Shown here: positions 1 to 13,793 of the stretch, piece by piece
Layout: the number at the start of each line of letters is the position of its first letter
Numbering within the stretch: the first letter of the stretch is position 1
Assembly (NCBI GenBank): GCA_032433595.1
Contig: JASWJB010000116.1
Location: 53,711-117,710, forward strand
DNA length: 64,000 nt
Direction: 5' to 3'
Source of the DNA: Conoideocrella luteorostrata
Lineage: Eukaryota > Ascomycota > Sordariomycetes > Hypocreales > Clavicipitaceae
Position numbers and translations under genes: made by a program
Notes under the pieces: generated by a model
Told to the model about the DNA's origin: nothing
Seen by the model: the letters and a program-made list of their open reading frames with translations, nothing else
The model's database searches: none

Positions 1-263
1 CAAGTATGCGGCCAAACCATTTGACCAAAGACTTATTAGACGCCTGTCTACTAATTAATTAATTTTATTATTTACTCTGATAAAATGTATAGCGGGCCTC
101 TTACCCAAATGTTCCAAAGTGTGTGCGAAAGCGGCCACATAGGATAAAATTTCTTCAGCGAAAATGCACTAGAACTATCCCCACCATCTCGAAATTGGCC
201 GTGACTCGAGTTCATTACTTTTATAAGTATGTCTATGATAATAAAAACTCATGGCCTGTAAGC

Positions 264-1082
264 TCAAAATAATATGCGGAAACCACAAACAGAATACCAG
301 TTCTCTTCGGCGCTCTCATGTTGTTCCTGCTGTTGCAGAGATGCACTTCTGCTAGAAGAGTCAACGTTCTCCAATGTCAGCGCTTTAACTGCCTTATATT
401 TTTCACTCTGTTTCGCCTTTGGCTTTGGCCAGGGCCACCATCTTTGCATGGGCATATCATCAAAAATAATATTGAAGTTGTTGTCCTTGTTGATGCAGTC
501 AAAGTTGTAGACTTTCTCTTGATTTGCGTTGTATGCACCTGCAAATCGAACGTTGTTGGCTGAGAGAGTATCTATTCGAAACTGAGAAAGCTCCTTGATA
601 CCACCCGAGAGAACTACGAGAAGCCCCTTCCACTGCGGATTCTCACCTACATCACGGAGTGTGTATCGGCGGAAGTGAGTCCATCCTATGCTTCGCCTAT
701 AGGGAGTAAGGTAGATCCCCTCATTGGAGAGGCAAGCGCCGCTAGGATCAATGTTCTCTGAGGACAGATGCAGACCGTTACTCATGATTTGTGAGACATC
801 TTTAACAAAAAGTCTCAGAATCGCAAACCAAGGTACGGTATCAGCAACCCATTGATTGTCGTAAGGGAACCCATATTTCCATTCGCGGGCTCTCGTGTCT
901 TTGAGCATTTGGAACGAAACGTATCCACCTTGAAATTGCGACAAATCGTCCCAGTGTGAGTGTGGATCGGAGGTGTTGAAAGCGGAGTAGGGGGGAGGAG
1001 AACAAGAAGGACCTGAAGCTTGCTCCATTTTTGTTTGCGGCGCGTTGAAGGATATCGAGTTACAGTCTCCTGTGGCTAACAT
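264..1082 (-). CDS. Hypothetical protein, 272 aa
   Basis: A single uninterrupted frame of 272 codons that I do not recognise. The protein is soluble-looking, with no signal peptide or membrane segment. The middle part is rich in aromatic residues (several W and Y), a short Pro/Trp motif (RWWPWPKPK) lies near residue 217, and a Gln/Glu-rich stretch comes before the C-terminus. A TATA-like sequence sits about 90 bp upstream on the same strand, which supports real transcription. The first Met is used here; a second in-frame Met 18 codons later (position 1028) is an alternative start. No related neighbour gives a clue to function. Confidence 0.55.
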   Translation of the reverse strand: MLATGDCNSISFNAPQTKMEQASGPSCSPPPYSAFNTSDPHSHWDDLSQFQGGYVSFQMLKDTRAREWKYGFPYDNQWVADTVPWFAILRLFVKDVSQIMSNGLHLSSENIDPSGACLSNEGIYLTPYRRSIGWTHFRRYTLRDVGENPQWKGLLVVLSGGIKELSQFRIDTLSANNVRFAGAYNANQEKVYNFDCINKDNNFNIIFDDMPMQRWWPWPKPKAKQSEKYKAVKALTLENVDSSSRSASLQQQEQHESAEENWYSVCGFRILF

Positions 1083-1167
1083 TCGAAGAGGAATTGAATA
1101 TTGGGCTGAGGTTTAGGATGAGACTGACTGCGTTGAGACAGATCGAATGTTGCGGTCTTTGCGCACT

Positions 1168-1176
1168 TATATATAT
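1168..1176 (-). promoter_or_regulatory. TATA-like box of the 264-1082 gene
   Basis: Read on the minus strand this is TATATATAA, about 86 bp upstream of the first ATG of the hypothetical gene. Position and sequence fit a core promoter; no experimental support. Confidence 0.4.
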
Positions 1177-2460
1177 TGCCATTTGTTTGAGTTCTACTGC
1201 ACTTTGGACTCTATGAAAACCTTGGCGAGAAAGTTTGCCTGTGCCGCTTAAGGTTTGCTATATCTAGTGGGGCAACTCTACTGAGCTGTGAGAAAAAGAC
1301 GCTAGAAAGAGCTGTAATCTACATGTAGCCTGATTCAGCTTAGCCTAGGGGGATTATTCGCTAGGCAGCGGGCTGCCTGTGGGAGAGTTCTGATGAGGCA
1401 ACCCACCGCGAATTTCGTGTGTAGAGCGGGACGGGCCATGACCTATCTCCCTGTGTGGCGACCCTCGAAATAGTGGGCTGGGGCTGGGTAGACTTCATTC
1501 GGCCCATTGAAGCAATTACGCTAAATGGCAGTGGCTTTTGAGAGATAGTCCGCCCAACCGAGGTGAATGGGGTGTGTCCAAACTGGGAAAGGCTTTCGGC
1601 CAGAAATATTACCTTGCTGCCTCGGGATTTGATCTCAAGATGATCATTGAGACAACGAAGTTCGGTGGTAGCCTGGAAAAACCCGTCAAAGCCGTTCAAG
1701 GCCTTCGGTGGCACGCTCCCCAGGAAACTAGAATACCTTGTCCATGGCTTTCCCGGCTCGGATCAGGGGTATGTCTGGCGAGTTCCAGGTGCCCATTATG
1801 ATCCGGTTCAAGTCTTTTACCCAACAGGCTTTAAATCAATATTACCTATAAGAGGGCCTGATAAATTACATGGCGCTGGCACTGTTATGTTTGGTCACAA
1901 CATCAACTGTAAGTTTCGTTGGAGGGGGAAGGCAACGACGCCATGACGGTCAGGGCACAGTCCGGAGCATCAGCATCAAGTAACGCACCCGCACAGATTG
2001 ATAGCACGAGCTCACACTTTCAGAGTCATGACAGCAGTTCTGGCGTAACGAGACCTTCATACACCTCAGCTTCCGCGATGCTATCGACACCTATTGAGTC
2101 TGCTATTGACTCAGTAGCTCAACTACCTCTGCATCATCTGAAATTGGGTGCAGCCCCTTAATTTCAGTTGCACAGACTCCACCAGATGATACGCCTGGGT
2201 AAAAGGCGCAGGAGACGAGACAAGGTAAAATGGGGAGCCACCTGTTCCCGAAGGTAAGGCGGATACTAAAAAAGTCAAAGTAGCAGCTAGAAGATATGTT
2301 GATGATAAGACATATTCCCCGTATTTAATTACTACAAGAGTTTTGCTGAGGATCTATCTGTTGGAACCAAGGAACTAATAAGCATGTAAATTGATGAGTG
2401 TGATGATGATCGATTATAATAGACAATGCTTCCATTTTCTAATTCCCGTTTAAATGCTTG
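1177..2460. other. Intergenic; possible decayed coding fragment
   Basis: No complete gene was recognised. Overlapping short open frames on the plus strand between about 1540 and 1950 have a protein-like look and end at a GTAAGT that could be an old donor site. They shift frame and match nothing I know. This may be a decayed gene or chance. Confidence 0.2.
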
Positions 2461-2665
2461 TGTGGGTTGCACAGGGTGCTGTGCACTTTGGTATCGATAC
2501 TAAGTTGCAGTCAAAATGCAATATATTTAATTATCTCTGTATATCTAAGAATAGGAAACAAGTCATGGTGGAAGGCTCGATATCGGCGTATAAATATCGT
2601 GGCCGAAAGGTGACCACGTGACCTGCCCCGTGCTCCCTGCTGTGCTTGACGGCAGGATTCCAACA
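2461..2665 (-). repeat. Solo LTR, family 1, copy A
   Basis: A 205-bp element with TGT...ACA ends. In minus orientation it starts TGTTGGAATCC and ends CAACCCACA. It aligns along its length with the copies at 32434-32629 and 54972-55168: the AAGAAxAxGAAA stretch, the GATATCG(G/C)CGTATAA block and the outer 15 bp are shared. Flanks GCTTG and GCTTC match at 4 of 5 bases and look like a decayed 5-bp target duplication. Ends of TGTTGGAAT type are common in Ty1/copia LTRs. No internal retrotransposon sequence adjoins it, so it is a solo LTR. Confidence 0.75.
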
Positions 2666-2670
2666 GCTTC

Positions 2671-5600
2671 CTTTATGCCTGCTTTTATTCGTGCCTCTGA
2701 TATCTCGTATTCCTCGTATCCCCGCATTATCGACCTTGCCAAGGTCGTGACCAAATTCCTCCGAGATATTCAATGGTCTTACGCACTATTGACTCTCCTA
2801 TCTGACAAGTGACAGCCACCGCGATATCCGACACTAGTTATCACATGATGGGTCTAGTCACACATCCGAGTTATAATCCAGATCAGCTAGTTTTTCCTTT
2901 GTCTTCTTTCGCTTGACTTGTGCTCCCAGATTTTCGTTCAAAGTTTGGATCACACAATGCCCAGATATGTTAACCAATCTCATCTGATTTTACACGTTCG
3001 CCTGAATAGCTCGTGACAACTTTTGTACCTTGTCTCTCCTGTAGGGGACGGGATCTCATTAATCGTAGATATGACAGAGCTAGTGCGTGTAAGGAAATGT
3101 GAGATAGTGCAAAATAAGTAAGTGGAAGCGGAAGCAACGGACTTGATGGAGCAAAATCATAACACGCATGGCTGTTGCAACTAAGACATTTCTGACTACC
3201 GCCACCATATGTGCCAGATCCCTTTGATGTTTACGGACACGCGTCCACTAATTTAGCTCGAAGCCACTAGACGCATACTTAGTTGAGATCATTGTCATTA
3301 GTTTGTCGCCAATAAATGGCGGAAGAGATCAGAAGCCGCCTTCAAATCAGCACCATAGACAGCTAGCACCTTGAGGACTTCCCAGAATTTGACGGCTGTC
3401 AGTCGGAGTCACGAGAGTTTGCTATAACCAAGGGTCTCCGTATTTCGTCAAGTCAATAACTATAGTGTCCTTATTCAGAGCTCTACTCCTGTGCCTATTA
3501 TGCCTGAATTGTTTTACCGAAGAGTGCTCACATCCGACAGCATTAGGCTGGGCTGCTCAACTATTTGATCTTGTCACATACGAGATTATTACGAATTGAT
3601 TCGGGTCCCTGGGTGATCCCGTTACTGGATTGAAGTTGGGTTGCTAGTTGTATGTCGGACACTAGCGTAAGAGCGTTGTGGTTGTGTGCCTCGGGTCGAC
3701 AAACCAGCAAAGGTGAAGCTCCACACCGATAGCGTGAATAATGCATTTTATATAGTTTGCGATAATTGATTTCCTAGCTTATCTACGGCTTGATGGCCAT
3801 TTTGATGCTCACATTTCACGCCTCCTTGTGCTTAGAGTAGATTTTGACTTTGGTCCAAAGAATACCGGTGAGATTCTGTCACGACTGGGTTCTGATATAG
3901 CAGAGTGAGGAACAAGACTCCTGATGTATTCGTTACGCCACTCTATTGTTGGCGGTCTTAATCTCTGACCCTTCTAAAAGATTTGGTCCTGTCCTCCCTA
4001 CTTATGCTCGTCGCTACCCCGCAGCGAAGAGTTTGCTAGCTGCATGATACTCTCCTCCGGTAGCCTTAGGTGCATCACTAGCTCTATGACCCCGCGAGGG
4101 TCATTGAAGGTCCTCAAAGGTGGTGGTTTCTGACAGATACGCATGTGTTTATGGAGTGATATCCTCTTTAAATGTATTTAGACAATACTCGATCCGCGAA
4201 GCCTTCCTAAATAAGAGTTAAAATTTACCCCTGTCTGAAATTTCTCTTGCAAGAGATGTTTATCGTAGAGATAGTTGTAGAGCACGACGAGGTTAAGCTG
4301 CCTGCCAGATGCACCATTCTAAGTGATAGAGGTAACCGGAGAATAGGTAGTATATGTGAAGCTTGCATTGTCGGCATTGGCTTTTACTTCTAGCATATTC
4401 CTCTATAACCATGCGATATTATGCTATCGCAGCGAGAGAAAGGCACCTATTGGCTTGGTCGGCATAGTGGTAGATGTAGTGTGAGCCTCGATGTGCACAA
4501 GTACGGACGTCATATATCTGCTGGAATTAGGTGTTGCGTTCAACTGGAAGGGGCTCATATATCATTTTCAAGTATTTTGATGGTGATAGAAGCAGAATTC
4601 TCCTTCCGACAGACTCATTCGAACCCCCTCATTTATACCTATTCCGGCGCCCTAAGTGCTTATTCTTTCCTACCTCTGGAAGTTTGTGTACACATCCATC
4701 CATCTAGACACCTGTCCAGTTTAACACATACATGATCCCCTGAAACCATCCAGAATGTTGTTTCCAGACCTCCATTGATACTTGTGACGAAGCGAAACGT
4801 TCTCTCAAACATGGGGCGAATTCAGACAGGCGACGTCCGATTTAATCTTGCCAACACTTATGACATATTATATGAGAGCCAGTACATTCAAAAGAGTGAG
4901 ACGAAGAAGCTAAGGGAAAACTACTATTCGGGAAGAGGCTGAGTGTCTCCACTCCATCGGAGACTTACGGGGCCAGTGTCTGGATACTTTGGAGAGCGAA
5001 GTGCGTCATTCAGCAGGGATCGTTAAATTGTGCAAAGAAACAGAGAATGAATGTACCGGTAGTAGCAAATGCCCGCGTGGGCTCACTGCGAGTTTCTAGG
5101 AAAATCTTACGGCGGGAACAGCGTCGTTATCGTAAACAGATTGAATTAAGAAAGTTAATTGACTGCAGTATATCCAATCGTGCCATTTCCCACTGTTCAG
5201 GCACTCGGTTCCACTCCGACGGGCCTACTTTACGTTATCAATACTCCGTACAACGGGTTGCATCAATATTATGACTCATTTTCATGTGGTTACTCCACTT
5301 TCGAGGTTACAAAACGTCACTTCAAGGCCTCGCGGCAGTCTAAAGTCTAAGCAATAGTATAATGGAAGGTCAAGTAAAGTTATTTGTCGCCATACCTAAA
5401 GCGACTATAGATATTAGTGAGGATGGTGTAGCTTTAATATTACAATAGTCTATATACTAATTGCTATCTTCTATATCATTTCTCTACGTCAAAGCTAAAC
5501 GTCGAGGGACGGGCAAAAGGATTTACGGGGCAAGGTCCTCTGCGGATTCTGCATTGCATTTTCTATTACTAAACATAGTTGTCCCGTAAAGTGCCGGTAG

Positions 5601-6340
5601 AAAGATAGCTGCCGATATGTCTGCTTGTGACCAGTAAGGCGATCTCCGTCAATGTATAGACACGTAAGGATCGAGGTTCTCGAGGGCCGAATATTTTCGC
5701 CGAGTGCCTTGTTAGGGGGATTGCGAATCACCCTTGTAGACCCCATAGCAGCTTTTCTCCCCTTCTCCTGCTATGGGATCTACATACAGCTCTGGTGGAG
5801 AAGTCTCCAGTGAGGGGTTCGACGATCTTGTCCTCTTGCCCCCGTTCTCCGTTGATATCATTTCTCATATGCCTCGGGTCTGCCTGGAACTTGTTCCCCT
5901 CTTTGAAACATTTACTCTGTCTGTGCGCGCGTCTAAGACAGGAATAGATCCTCTAATAACTACCGAGACAGGTTTGCTCAGCCGTAGCTTCCATTGCCGC
6001 GCTTCTCATCCACGAACACCAATAGCAGCAACTTCATTCTGCCCGCTCCTATGCAAAGTGGATCTTTAGCGCCCTGCAGTCCAAAACGATGCACAACGGT
6101 GTGGTGGGGCGAGCGGGATAAATTTGCTTTTGTCAAGATGATCAGTGCCGTAGTTAGCCAGGCAACTGCAGGATAATCTACGCGACCCTTTACGGCTTAC
6201 CCAACCACGCGGCGAATGGTCACGTAATTTGTCCCCCGCATGCCGGTTCTGCGAAGGGATACTAGTACTAAGATGGTGCCAACGGTACCAGAAAAGATAA
6301 GCCAATCACGGAAAAGGTCGGAATTTGGTGGCCAGAATCG
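2671..6340. other. Gene-free stretch
   Basis: About 3.7 kb without a convincing gene. Open frames are all about 105 codons or shorter, overlap on both strands and show no domain or splice pattern. Nothing else was recognised. Confidence 0.5.
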
Positions 6341-6343
6341 AGG

Positions 6344-6351
6344 TATAAAAA
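6344..6351 (+). promoter_or_regulatory. TATA box of the halogenase gene
   Basis: TATAAAAA lies 274 bp upstream of the halogenase ATG. The long leader contains a GTAAGTTG at about 6423 and a plausible acceptor before 6566, so a 5' UTR intron is possible. This is inferred from sequence only. Confidence 0.45.
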
Positions 6352-6554
6352 TCGGGGAATTATCTCTCGTCAAGTGAAACTCAACATAACCAACCTAATT
6401 TATTTCTGCAGTTTCCCATTGCGTAAGTTGCTCCAAGACTCTAGATTTACAATGTACAGCAATATGAAAATCCATCCTTTCTTAGCTGCTATAGGGGTTC
6501 TCTTATACAATGTACATTTCGTGCTGAGATGATTTGATCTAATATCTTACTTGA

Positions 6555-8674
<2,120 letters not shown>

Positions 8675-9277
8675 GTTATTGAAACGAAATTGTGGACATT
8701 TCCTAATGCTCGCATAATCTAGAAAATATGAGAACTAAATAAAAAAAACCCATTAACATTCTGTTCACTTCTATGTTAGACCTTGGTCATTTACTTCATC
8801 GTGTCACAAATTCCAGCCCACAAAACTATATTCGAAGCGCTGCGTCGTGCAATATGTCTTAGGTAAGGCAGATATGTCGACATTTGTAGATAAACGAAAG
8901 CTTGCGGAAGATGTAGACCAGGCTGTTAAATTATTAAAATCTTGTGTGGCTACTCGATAGTTCCCTCACTAATCTAACTTTTCACGGCAATTATCTTACT
9001 GACAGAAGCGATTCAGGGGGCAAAAGTTTGAGCTGACTGCCGAATCATCAACCATATTCTGGCCCCTGTACTCATCTTGAACCATAAATCAAACGGCTGC
9101 ACGAAGAACGACAAAAATGAGTCAATATTCAGCACTTGACTACATCGTCAGCTATCTAAAGATTGGTTTATATGCCAAAACAAAAAGCTCCTACTTTGTG
9201 GTGGTGCGCCTCCAAGATAGATCAGGCCGATCAACAACTTTCCCTGAAACAAAAATGATCAAGCTGCGACCACCCGC
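8675..9277. other. Intergenic, halogenase 3' side
   Basis: No gene recognised. An AATAAA-like AACTAAATAAAAAA sequence about 60 bp after the halogenase stop may serve polyadenylation. Confidence 0.35.
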
Positions 9278-9863
9278 CTACGTAGCAGTCGGTTTTGTTG
9301 CTCTCTCTATTACTCGCGTACTGTGTTTGACAAAGTACGCAAGTTTGTCAGTCATAGCAGACGGCTCTGTATCCCCTTCCGCTTGAAGTTGACTGTAACG
9401 CTCGTTGCTTATTACGTATATCTTCTTAGACGTGAAAAGCGATGGTTGTGCTTCCACATGCTCTGGCCTGTCGCGGACGACCGTTGTGTTTTCCATCTCC
9501 GCTGCGAATTCCCTCGCCACGCGTTCAATACCCGAGATAGAAAGATCTAATCCTGATTTCATACACTGGTCGATCGGTTGATACGTACACGGCACAACTG
9601 TTATCTCCCTGCTTTGAGAAAGCAGTTCCGCCGTAGTACAGTTTGTCTGGGCTGGTGCCTTCGTCAACCACCTCAGCGGAGCCAAACAGCTCGTCAGACT
9701 TGAAGCAGCACTGTGAGACACTTATATCGGGACAGGACCACCCTCGACGGTACTGGTCGGATTGCGCGCAGTTGTTCGGATCTTCGTACAGCGCACCGGT
9801 ATAAGCTTTTACGATGACAGAGTTGATTAACAAGATATTAAATCCTGTCACAACAGTCTGCAT
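9278..9863 (-). CDS. Small secreted Cys-containing protein, broken frame
   Basis: From the ATG at 9863 the protein begins with a hydrophobic signal peptide (MQTVVTGFNILLINSVIVKA). A Cys-containing region follows with the motif RRGWSCPDISVSQCCF. This frame stays open to about 9570, while sensible coding (QCMKSG... to the stop at 9278) continues in another frame. Removing GTGTAC...GACCAG would restore the frame, but that is only 25 nt, too short for a normal fungal intron, so a frameshift is more likely. Total length would be roughly 190 residues. It resembles fungal small secreted or effector-like proteins in general form; the family is not recognised. Confidence 0.45.
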
Positions 9864-10022
9864 GCTGGATTCAATGGTGGGATAGAGCGACGAATGTATA
9901 GATGAAATGTTGCTGATAGTGTAGTAAAATTGTTCTGGCCCGGCGACCACTTTTGACGATGCAGGAATGGAGTGGCTATTTAATGCTGTTCTCTCCTGTG
10001 TGGTCCTAGAAACACGCATCAT

Positions 10023-11150
10023 ACAAATACACGGCTTCTACATGATTTTGGGCTTGTCCTAAAATAACCCCTCTAAAGGGCGGAGACATTATCGATTGAC
10101 TATTTCGCTGAACTACAGAGTCGTTCAGCGGGTAATACCTTAGACAGCTAGACTAGGGTAATCTTTGACCAGATGCTGACCAACAAGTTTGCGTCGGGAT
10201 CGAGAATTGGTACAAGATCTTGAAAAGCGGGAATAGGTCGGACGGTGGTTGGCCCTTCTGTTGCTGGTTGAGCGTCAATTTTGGTGCCAGCCGTCTGGAG
10301 CCAACAACATCTGCGAACGAAGCCATGACTGGAAACGAATCCTTCTCCCTGTCTTGATGCAGGTCATTAGTCTGTATTGGGGAATCCGGACCCCCCCCCC
10401 CCTTTTTTTTTTTTTTGTCTTGAATGAAATCCTTCGAGTTCTGCAAATAACATCCTGTTAACGGCACATATGGCTCAATCTGCCGGGCCTGCTGGGTTTG
10501 GTTAGAGTTGCGACTGGTCACCGTTTCGACGAAGCTCGAATGGGAGATTTATTACCATCAAGACAAAGGCAATCAAGGTTGATGGGCTGCTTGATGGGCT
10601 GCTACTGGCATCTTTCTAGCTGAGTTCTAGTGCTGGTTGCTGCCCTAGGACGTTTGTGCGTCTAAGCAGCCACGGCTCCCATCCCAGGAAGAGACTTTAG
10701 CCCTCCTATACTACAAAAAGGACGTGAAGGCGAAACTCCGGGAATCGTTGCTGAGAATTCAAGGCTATAACATGCACGCACAGGTACTAGCATGGATAAC
10801 CAACAACATGACCTGCACCGCATGTGCAACGCATGTGCCACGCCCAAGCACGCCCAAGCATTGGGTGTTTTACGAAGACATTTGCTGGTACATGCAGATC
10901 AATGTGTCGCCAGAAGAGCCAAGGCTGTTCCGCGAATAATGACGCGCATGCTTTCAGACATCTTTATGACTCGCAATGACGGTTGATGAGTGAAGTGGTT
11001 ATCTAGAACGGATGCTGTAGAGAAACGAATCGGTGCGGGAACTGCTACAGCCACAAATGTGCCGTTTGTAATAACGCTAGAGAGTGCGGTCATGTCTGGA
11101 AACACCCCTGGCGGTTGCAAGATGGTGTCTCATTTTACTTGGTTAGTCTA
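10023..11150. other. Intergenic with a homopolymer junction
   Basis: No gene was recognised. It contains C12 followed directly by T14 at 10391-10416 and a short direct repeat of CACGCCCAAG near 10842-10859. Open frames here are short and overlapping. Confidence 0.4.
10391..10416. repeat. C12-T14 homopolymer junction
   Basis: Twelve C residues are followed immediately by fourteen T residues. This is a low-complexity tract and its length may be unreliable in sequencing. Confidence 0.85.
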
Positions 11151-11753
11151 CTATGTCTTATCAAAAATGAAATCTTCCAGTTGCTTAAAAGCCTCCTCTA
11201 CATCTTGGTTCACAATAATCCGGTCATGCACGCCTGACTCAGCATAGGCTATCTCAGCTCTGGCCTGTGCAAGTCTCCTCTGGATACTTCCCTCGTCTTC
11301 AGTGCCACGGCCCCTGAGGCGGACCTCAAGTGTTTCCAGGCTCGGTGGCTTAATGAAGACAAATCTCGGGTTAATTTGAGAGTTCTTCTTTGAGAGTTCT
11401 TGCTTTAACTGCTTGACGCCTTCCATCTCAATGTCGAGAATAATGGTTGAGCCTTTCGTAGTCTGATCGATAATTGTCTGTTTGCTCGTGCCGTAGAAGT
11501 TGTCATTAAAAGCTGCATATTCCACGAAAGATCTGCTGGCGACAAGAGATTCAAACTTTTCTTTTGAGACGAAGTAATAAGTCTCACCTTCGACTTCGCC
11601 CGGCCGAGGTTTTCGGGTAGTATGAGAGACGGTGGTCGATAAAGCTTCCGGATGCGCCTCCAGCAATTTCTGACACAAGGTACCTTTGCCGACGCCTGAA
11701 GGTCCAGAAATAACGACTGGCCGACGACGGGATGCCGAAGCGGGCTGAGACAT
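11151..11753 (-). CDS. guk1: Guanylate kinase
   Basis: A single-exon gene of 200 residues. GMP kinase phosphorylates GMP to GDP with ATP and is essential for nucleotide and GTP supply in the cytosol. Residues 16-24 (SGPSGVGKG) form the P-loop. Further on are the GMP-binding TTRKPRPGEVEGETYYFV region, the FVEYAAFNDNFYGT segment and ILDIEMEGVKQL, all characteristic of eukaryotic guanylate kinases. The frame stays open 29 codons upstream to an ATG at 11840, but the family starts close to the P-loop, so 11753 is preferred. A solo LTR lies about 180 bp upstream, inside what should be its promoter. Confidence 0.95.
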   Translation of the reverse strand: MSQPASASRRRPVVISGPSGVGKGTLCQKLLEAHPEALSTTVSHTTRKPRPGEVEGETYYFVSKEKFESLVASRSFVEYAAFNDNFYGTSKQTIIDQTTKGSTIILDIEMEGVKQLKQELSKKNSQINPRFVFIKPPSLETLEVRLRGRGTEDEGSIQRRLAQARAEIAYAESGVHDRIIVNQDVEEAFKQLEDFIFDKT

Positions 11754-11933
11754 CAGGAATGCGCTCAGTATAGGATGATGGTGTAGGGCGATGATAGAAG
11801 TGGTGGTTGCACAGAAGAAACCAGCATACTCTAGAAACAAAAATTCTCTCAGACCGTGGTCAGCATCTGCCTATGGTGCCGAAGTGCGGTGGGTGCGGGG
11901 TATAGTACTATGGAACCGCTCAAGAGAGGAAAC

Positions 11934-12117
11934 TGTAGGAAGCAGAGTGGCTTCTGATTTGACGTCACAAGGTTCTTGCACGAAGCAATGGGTAAAACAA
12001 AGTATTCAATTCACTCGCATCTATCTAAGAGAGAAGAAGAGGAAGAGGAATGCCCCCGAGCTATAGAAGAGGCGCGCTGTCCGTAATTGCTCGTACGCTT
12101 GACGAGGGATTCCAATA
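11934..12117 (-). repeat. Solo LTR, family 2, copy D
   Basis: A 184-bp element starting TGTAGGAAGC and ending GATTCCAATA on the plus strand, flanked on both sides by GAAAC (11929-11933 and 12118-12122), a perfect 5-bp target duplication. It matches copy E at 18059-18267, sharing the AGAAGAAGAGGAAGAGGAAT block, CCCCCGAG, GAGGCGCGCTG and GCTTGACGAGGGATTCCAA. Its right end is related to family 1. It sits in the upstream region of guanylate kinase. Confidence 0.8.
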
Positions 12118-12466
12118 GAAACCGCGTTGGCACCAATATTGTCACCCTTATTCTAGGTTTGAGATTCTTTCAAGCTTTTGTGCATGTAGAGTGAATGCAT
12201 AATACTATTCATGCGACTGTGATCTTACAGGTAGGAGAATCTCTGAATCTCGTGAAACATTCCAAGTGTACAAGACCACCTCACAGAATACCATGGCGAA
12301 TAACTCCGGGAATTCCATGTGTCATAAAGCACCTGGGTGCGAGTACGAGCTGGCTTTGACAAACTACTTAAATACTGTTTTCATTGGATTGCCGATGTCT
12401 ACATGAATTCTGGGAGATTGTTGGGCGGTAGTATTGACTTCTAAAACTAAGTACATGACTAGTATG

Positions 12467-13372
12467 CTAGAACATATGTGTAATGACATGCTCAAAGATC
12501 AAGTCCTGTATGTCTTGAACCATACCGTAGGAAAGATGGTCGGCCTCAATCGGGCATGAGCACTCAGGGTTAACCGCACAGATAATGTCATTCTGGATGA
12601 ATATTAGTTGCAAAAAAAAAAAAAAGACAAAAAAAGGAGCATCGCAATATGAAGGAAACTTAAACCTACGTCTAGACAAATGTCTTTAATACGGCCTGTC
12701 TGGTCAAGGCTCTCGCTATAAAGAGGTATGCTCTCATTGGACTGCCTCGCCTGCGTTGCAAACCGGCCGAAAGCAACACGATGATCATGTTGCCCCGTAC
12801 GATTGACATTCGAAAGTCGGCCCGGAGTCCGGAAAGGGTTACCAATGAGTACGACAGCTGCAACAGCGGCCAGAGAAGACTCGTCAAGTCTTTCCAAAGC
12901 ATTCAAAACAACCGTCGCACCTTGCGAATAGCCGAAAAGGAAGTATTTCTGCTTTGGGCAGTCCTCAAGGCCGATATTAATAGTGTTTGTTAAGTCTTGG
13001 ACTCCAGAAGTGACGTTTTGATCGAGACCGGCTGGGTAGACGACGGATTGGCTCATGGCACCTGTGTTATTGGCAAGGATCTTCTCGATCACCAACTGAA
13101 ACATTAGGGAGACACCCTGCGGCTCAGCAGTGCCTCGCGCATCAAGTAGCTCTGCGTTTCACATCATAAGTCTTCACTTTCATAGAGCTTGCGAAGTTTC
13201 GAAGACAAGACTTACTGTAAGGGGCACATGGTCGCATACCCTCAGGCATAGAGAGATTCACGCGAGGAATACTGAGAAATGCTGGCGGAGCACAGCGGCA
13301 ACTCGAGCTTGCAGCAACTGAAGATGCCCAGCTGCACAGAGTCACCAGTGCCAAGGCTGTGTTGTAGTTCAT
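12467..13372 (-). CDS. Cutinase (secreted serine esterase)
   Basis: Joining exons 13372-13216, 13151-12670 and 12592-12467 gives 254 residues. A signal peptide (MNYNTALALVTLCSWASSVAA) leads into a Cys-rich start. LLDARGTAEPQG is the first conserved cutinase block. GYSQG (Ser128) is the nucleophile elbow. NDIIC (Asp215) and DHLSY (His232) supply the other triad members after intron 2. Cutinases hydrolyse cutin and other esters outside the cell, in plant-surface or lipid attack. Both introns have standard GT/AG ends; the second contains a T/A-rich homopolymer. A TATA box lies about 85 bp upstream of the ATG. It is divergently arranged with a Zn2Cys6 regulator 420 bp away; a regulatory link is possible but unproven. 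Confidence 0.92.
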
Positions 13373-13454
13373 GGTCGTGCGATTGGAAGAAGTCAAAGAG
13401 ACTGCCGAAAGATGTAATAAATGTCCAAGGATATCTCTGGCAAACCAAGGTATA

Positions 13455-13461
13455 TTATATA
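13455..13461 (-). promoter_or_regulatory. TATA box of the cutinase gene
   Basis: TATATAA on the minus strand, about 85 bp upstream of the cutinase ATG, at the spacing usual for fungal core promoters. Confidence 0.5.
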
Positions 13462-13793
13462 GGCCGTAAAAGATACTCAGCTCGATAAGCATTATGAGCT
13501 TTTGCGTCATGATCATGAAGATGGCCAAATAGGAAACACGCGTATTGCTTTTTGAATACGCGAGTAAGTGGGGATATGTGACCAGGTTCAAAAAGAACTA
13601 CTGGGGGTCCTGCGGGGAACACTGGACCATCAATCTGTAGTGCAGATCTCACGGCAGATGCTTGGTCACACTGAACACGCGTAACGGACACGCGTAACAA
13701 ACGTTGAAACGACCTTTCGACCATTGCTCACTGAACGAAGCGACCTTGTCATTTTCCATTGTCATTTATCTGTAATCAAATCTTCTTCTCAGA

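Noticed and set aside
10153..10521. Minus-strand frame across the C12-T14 tract
   Set aside because: It depends on reading through homopolymers (KKKKK-GGGG) and has no other support.
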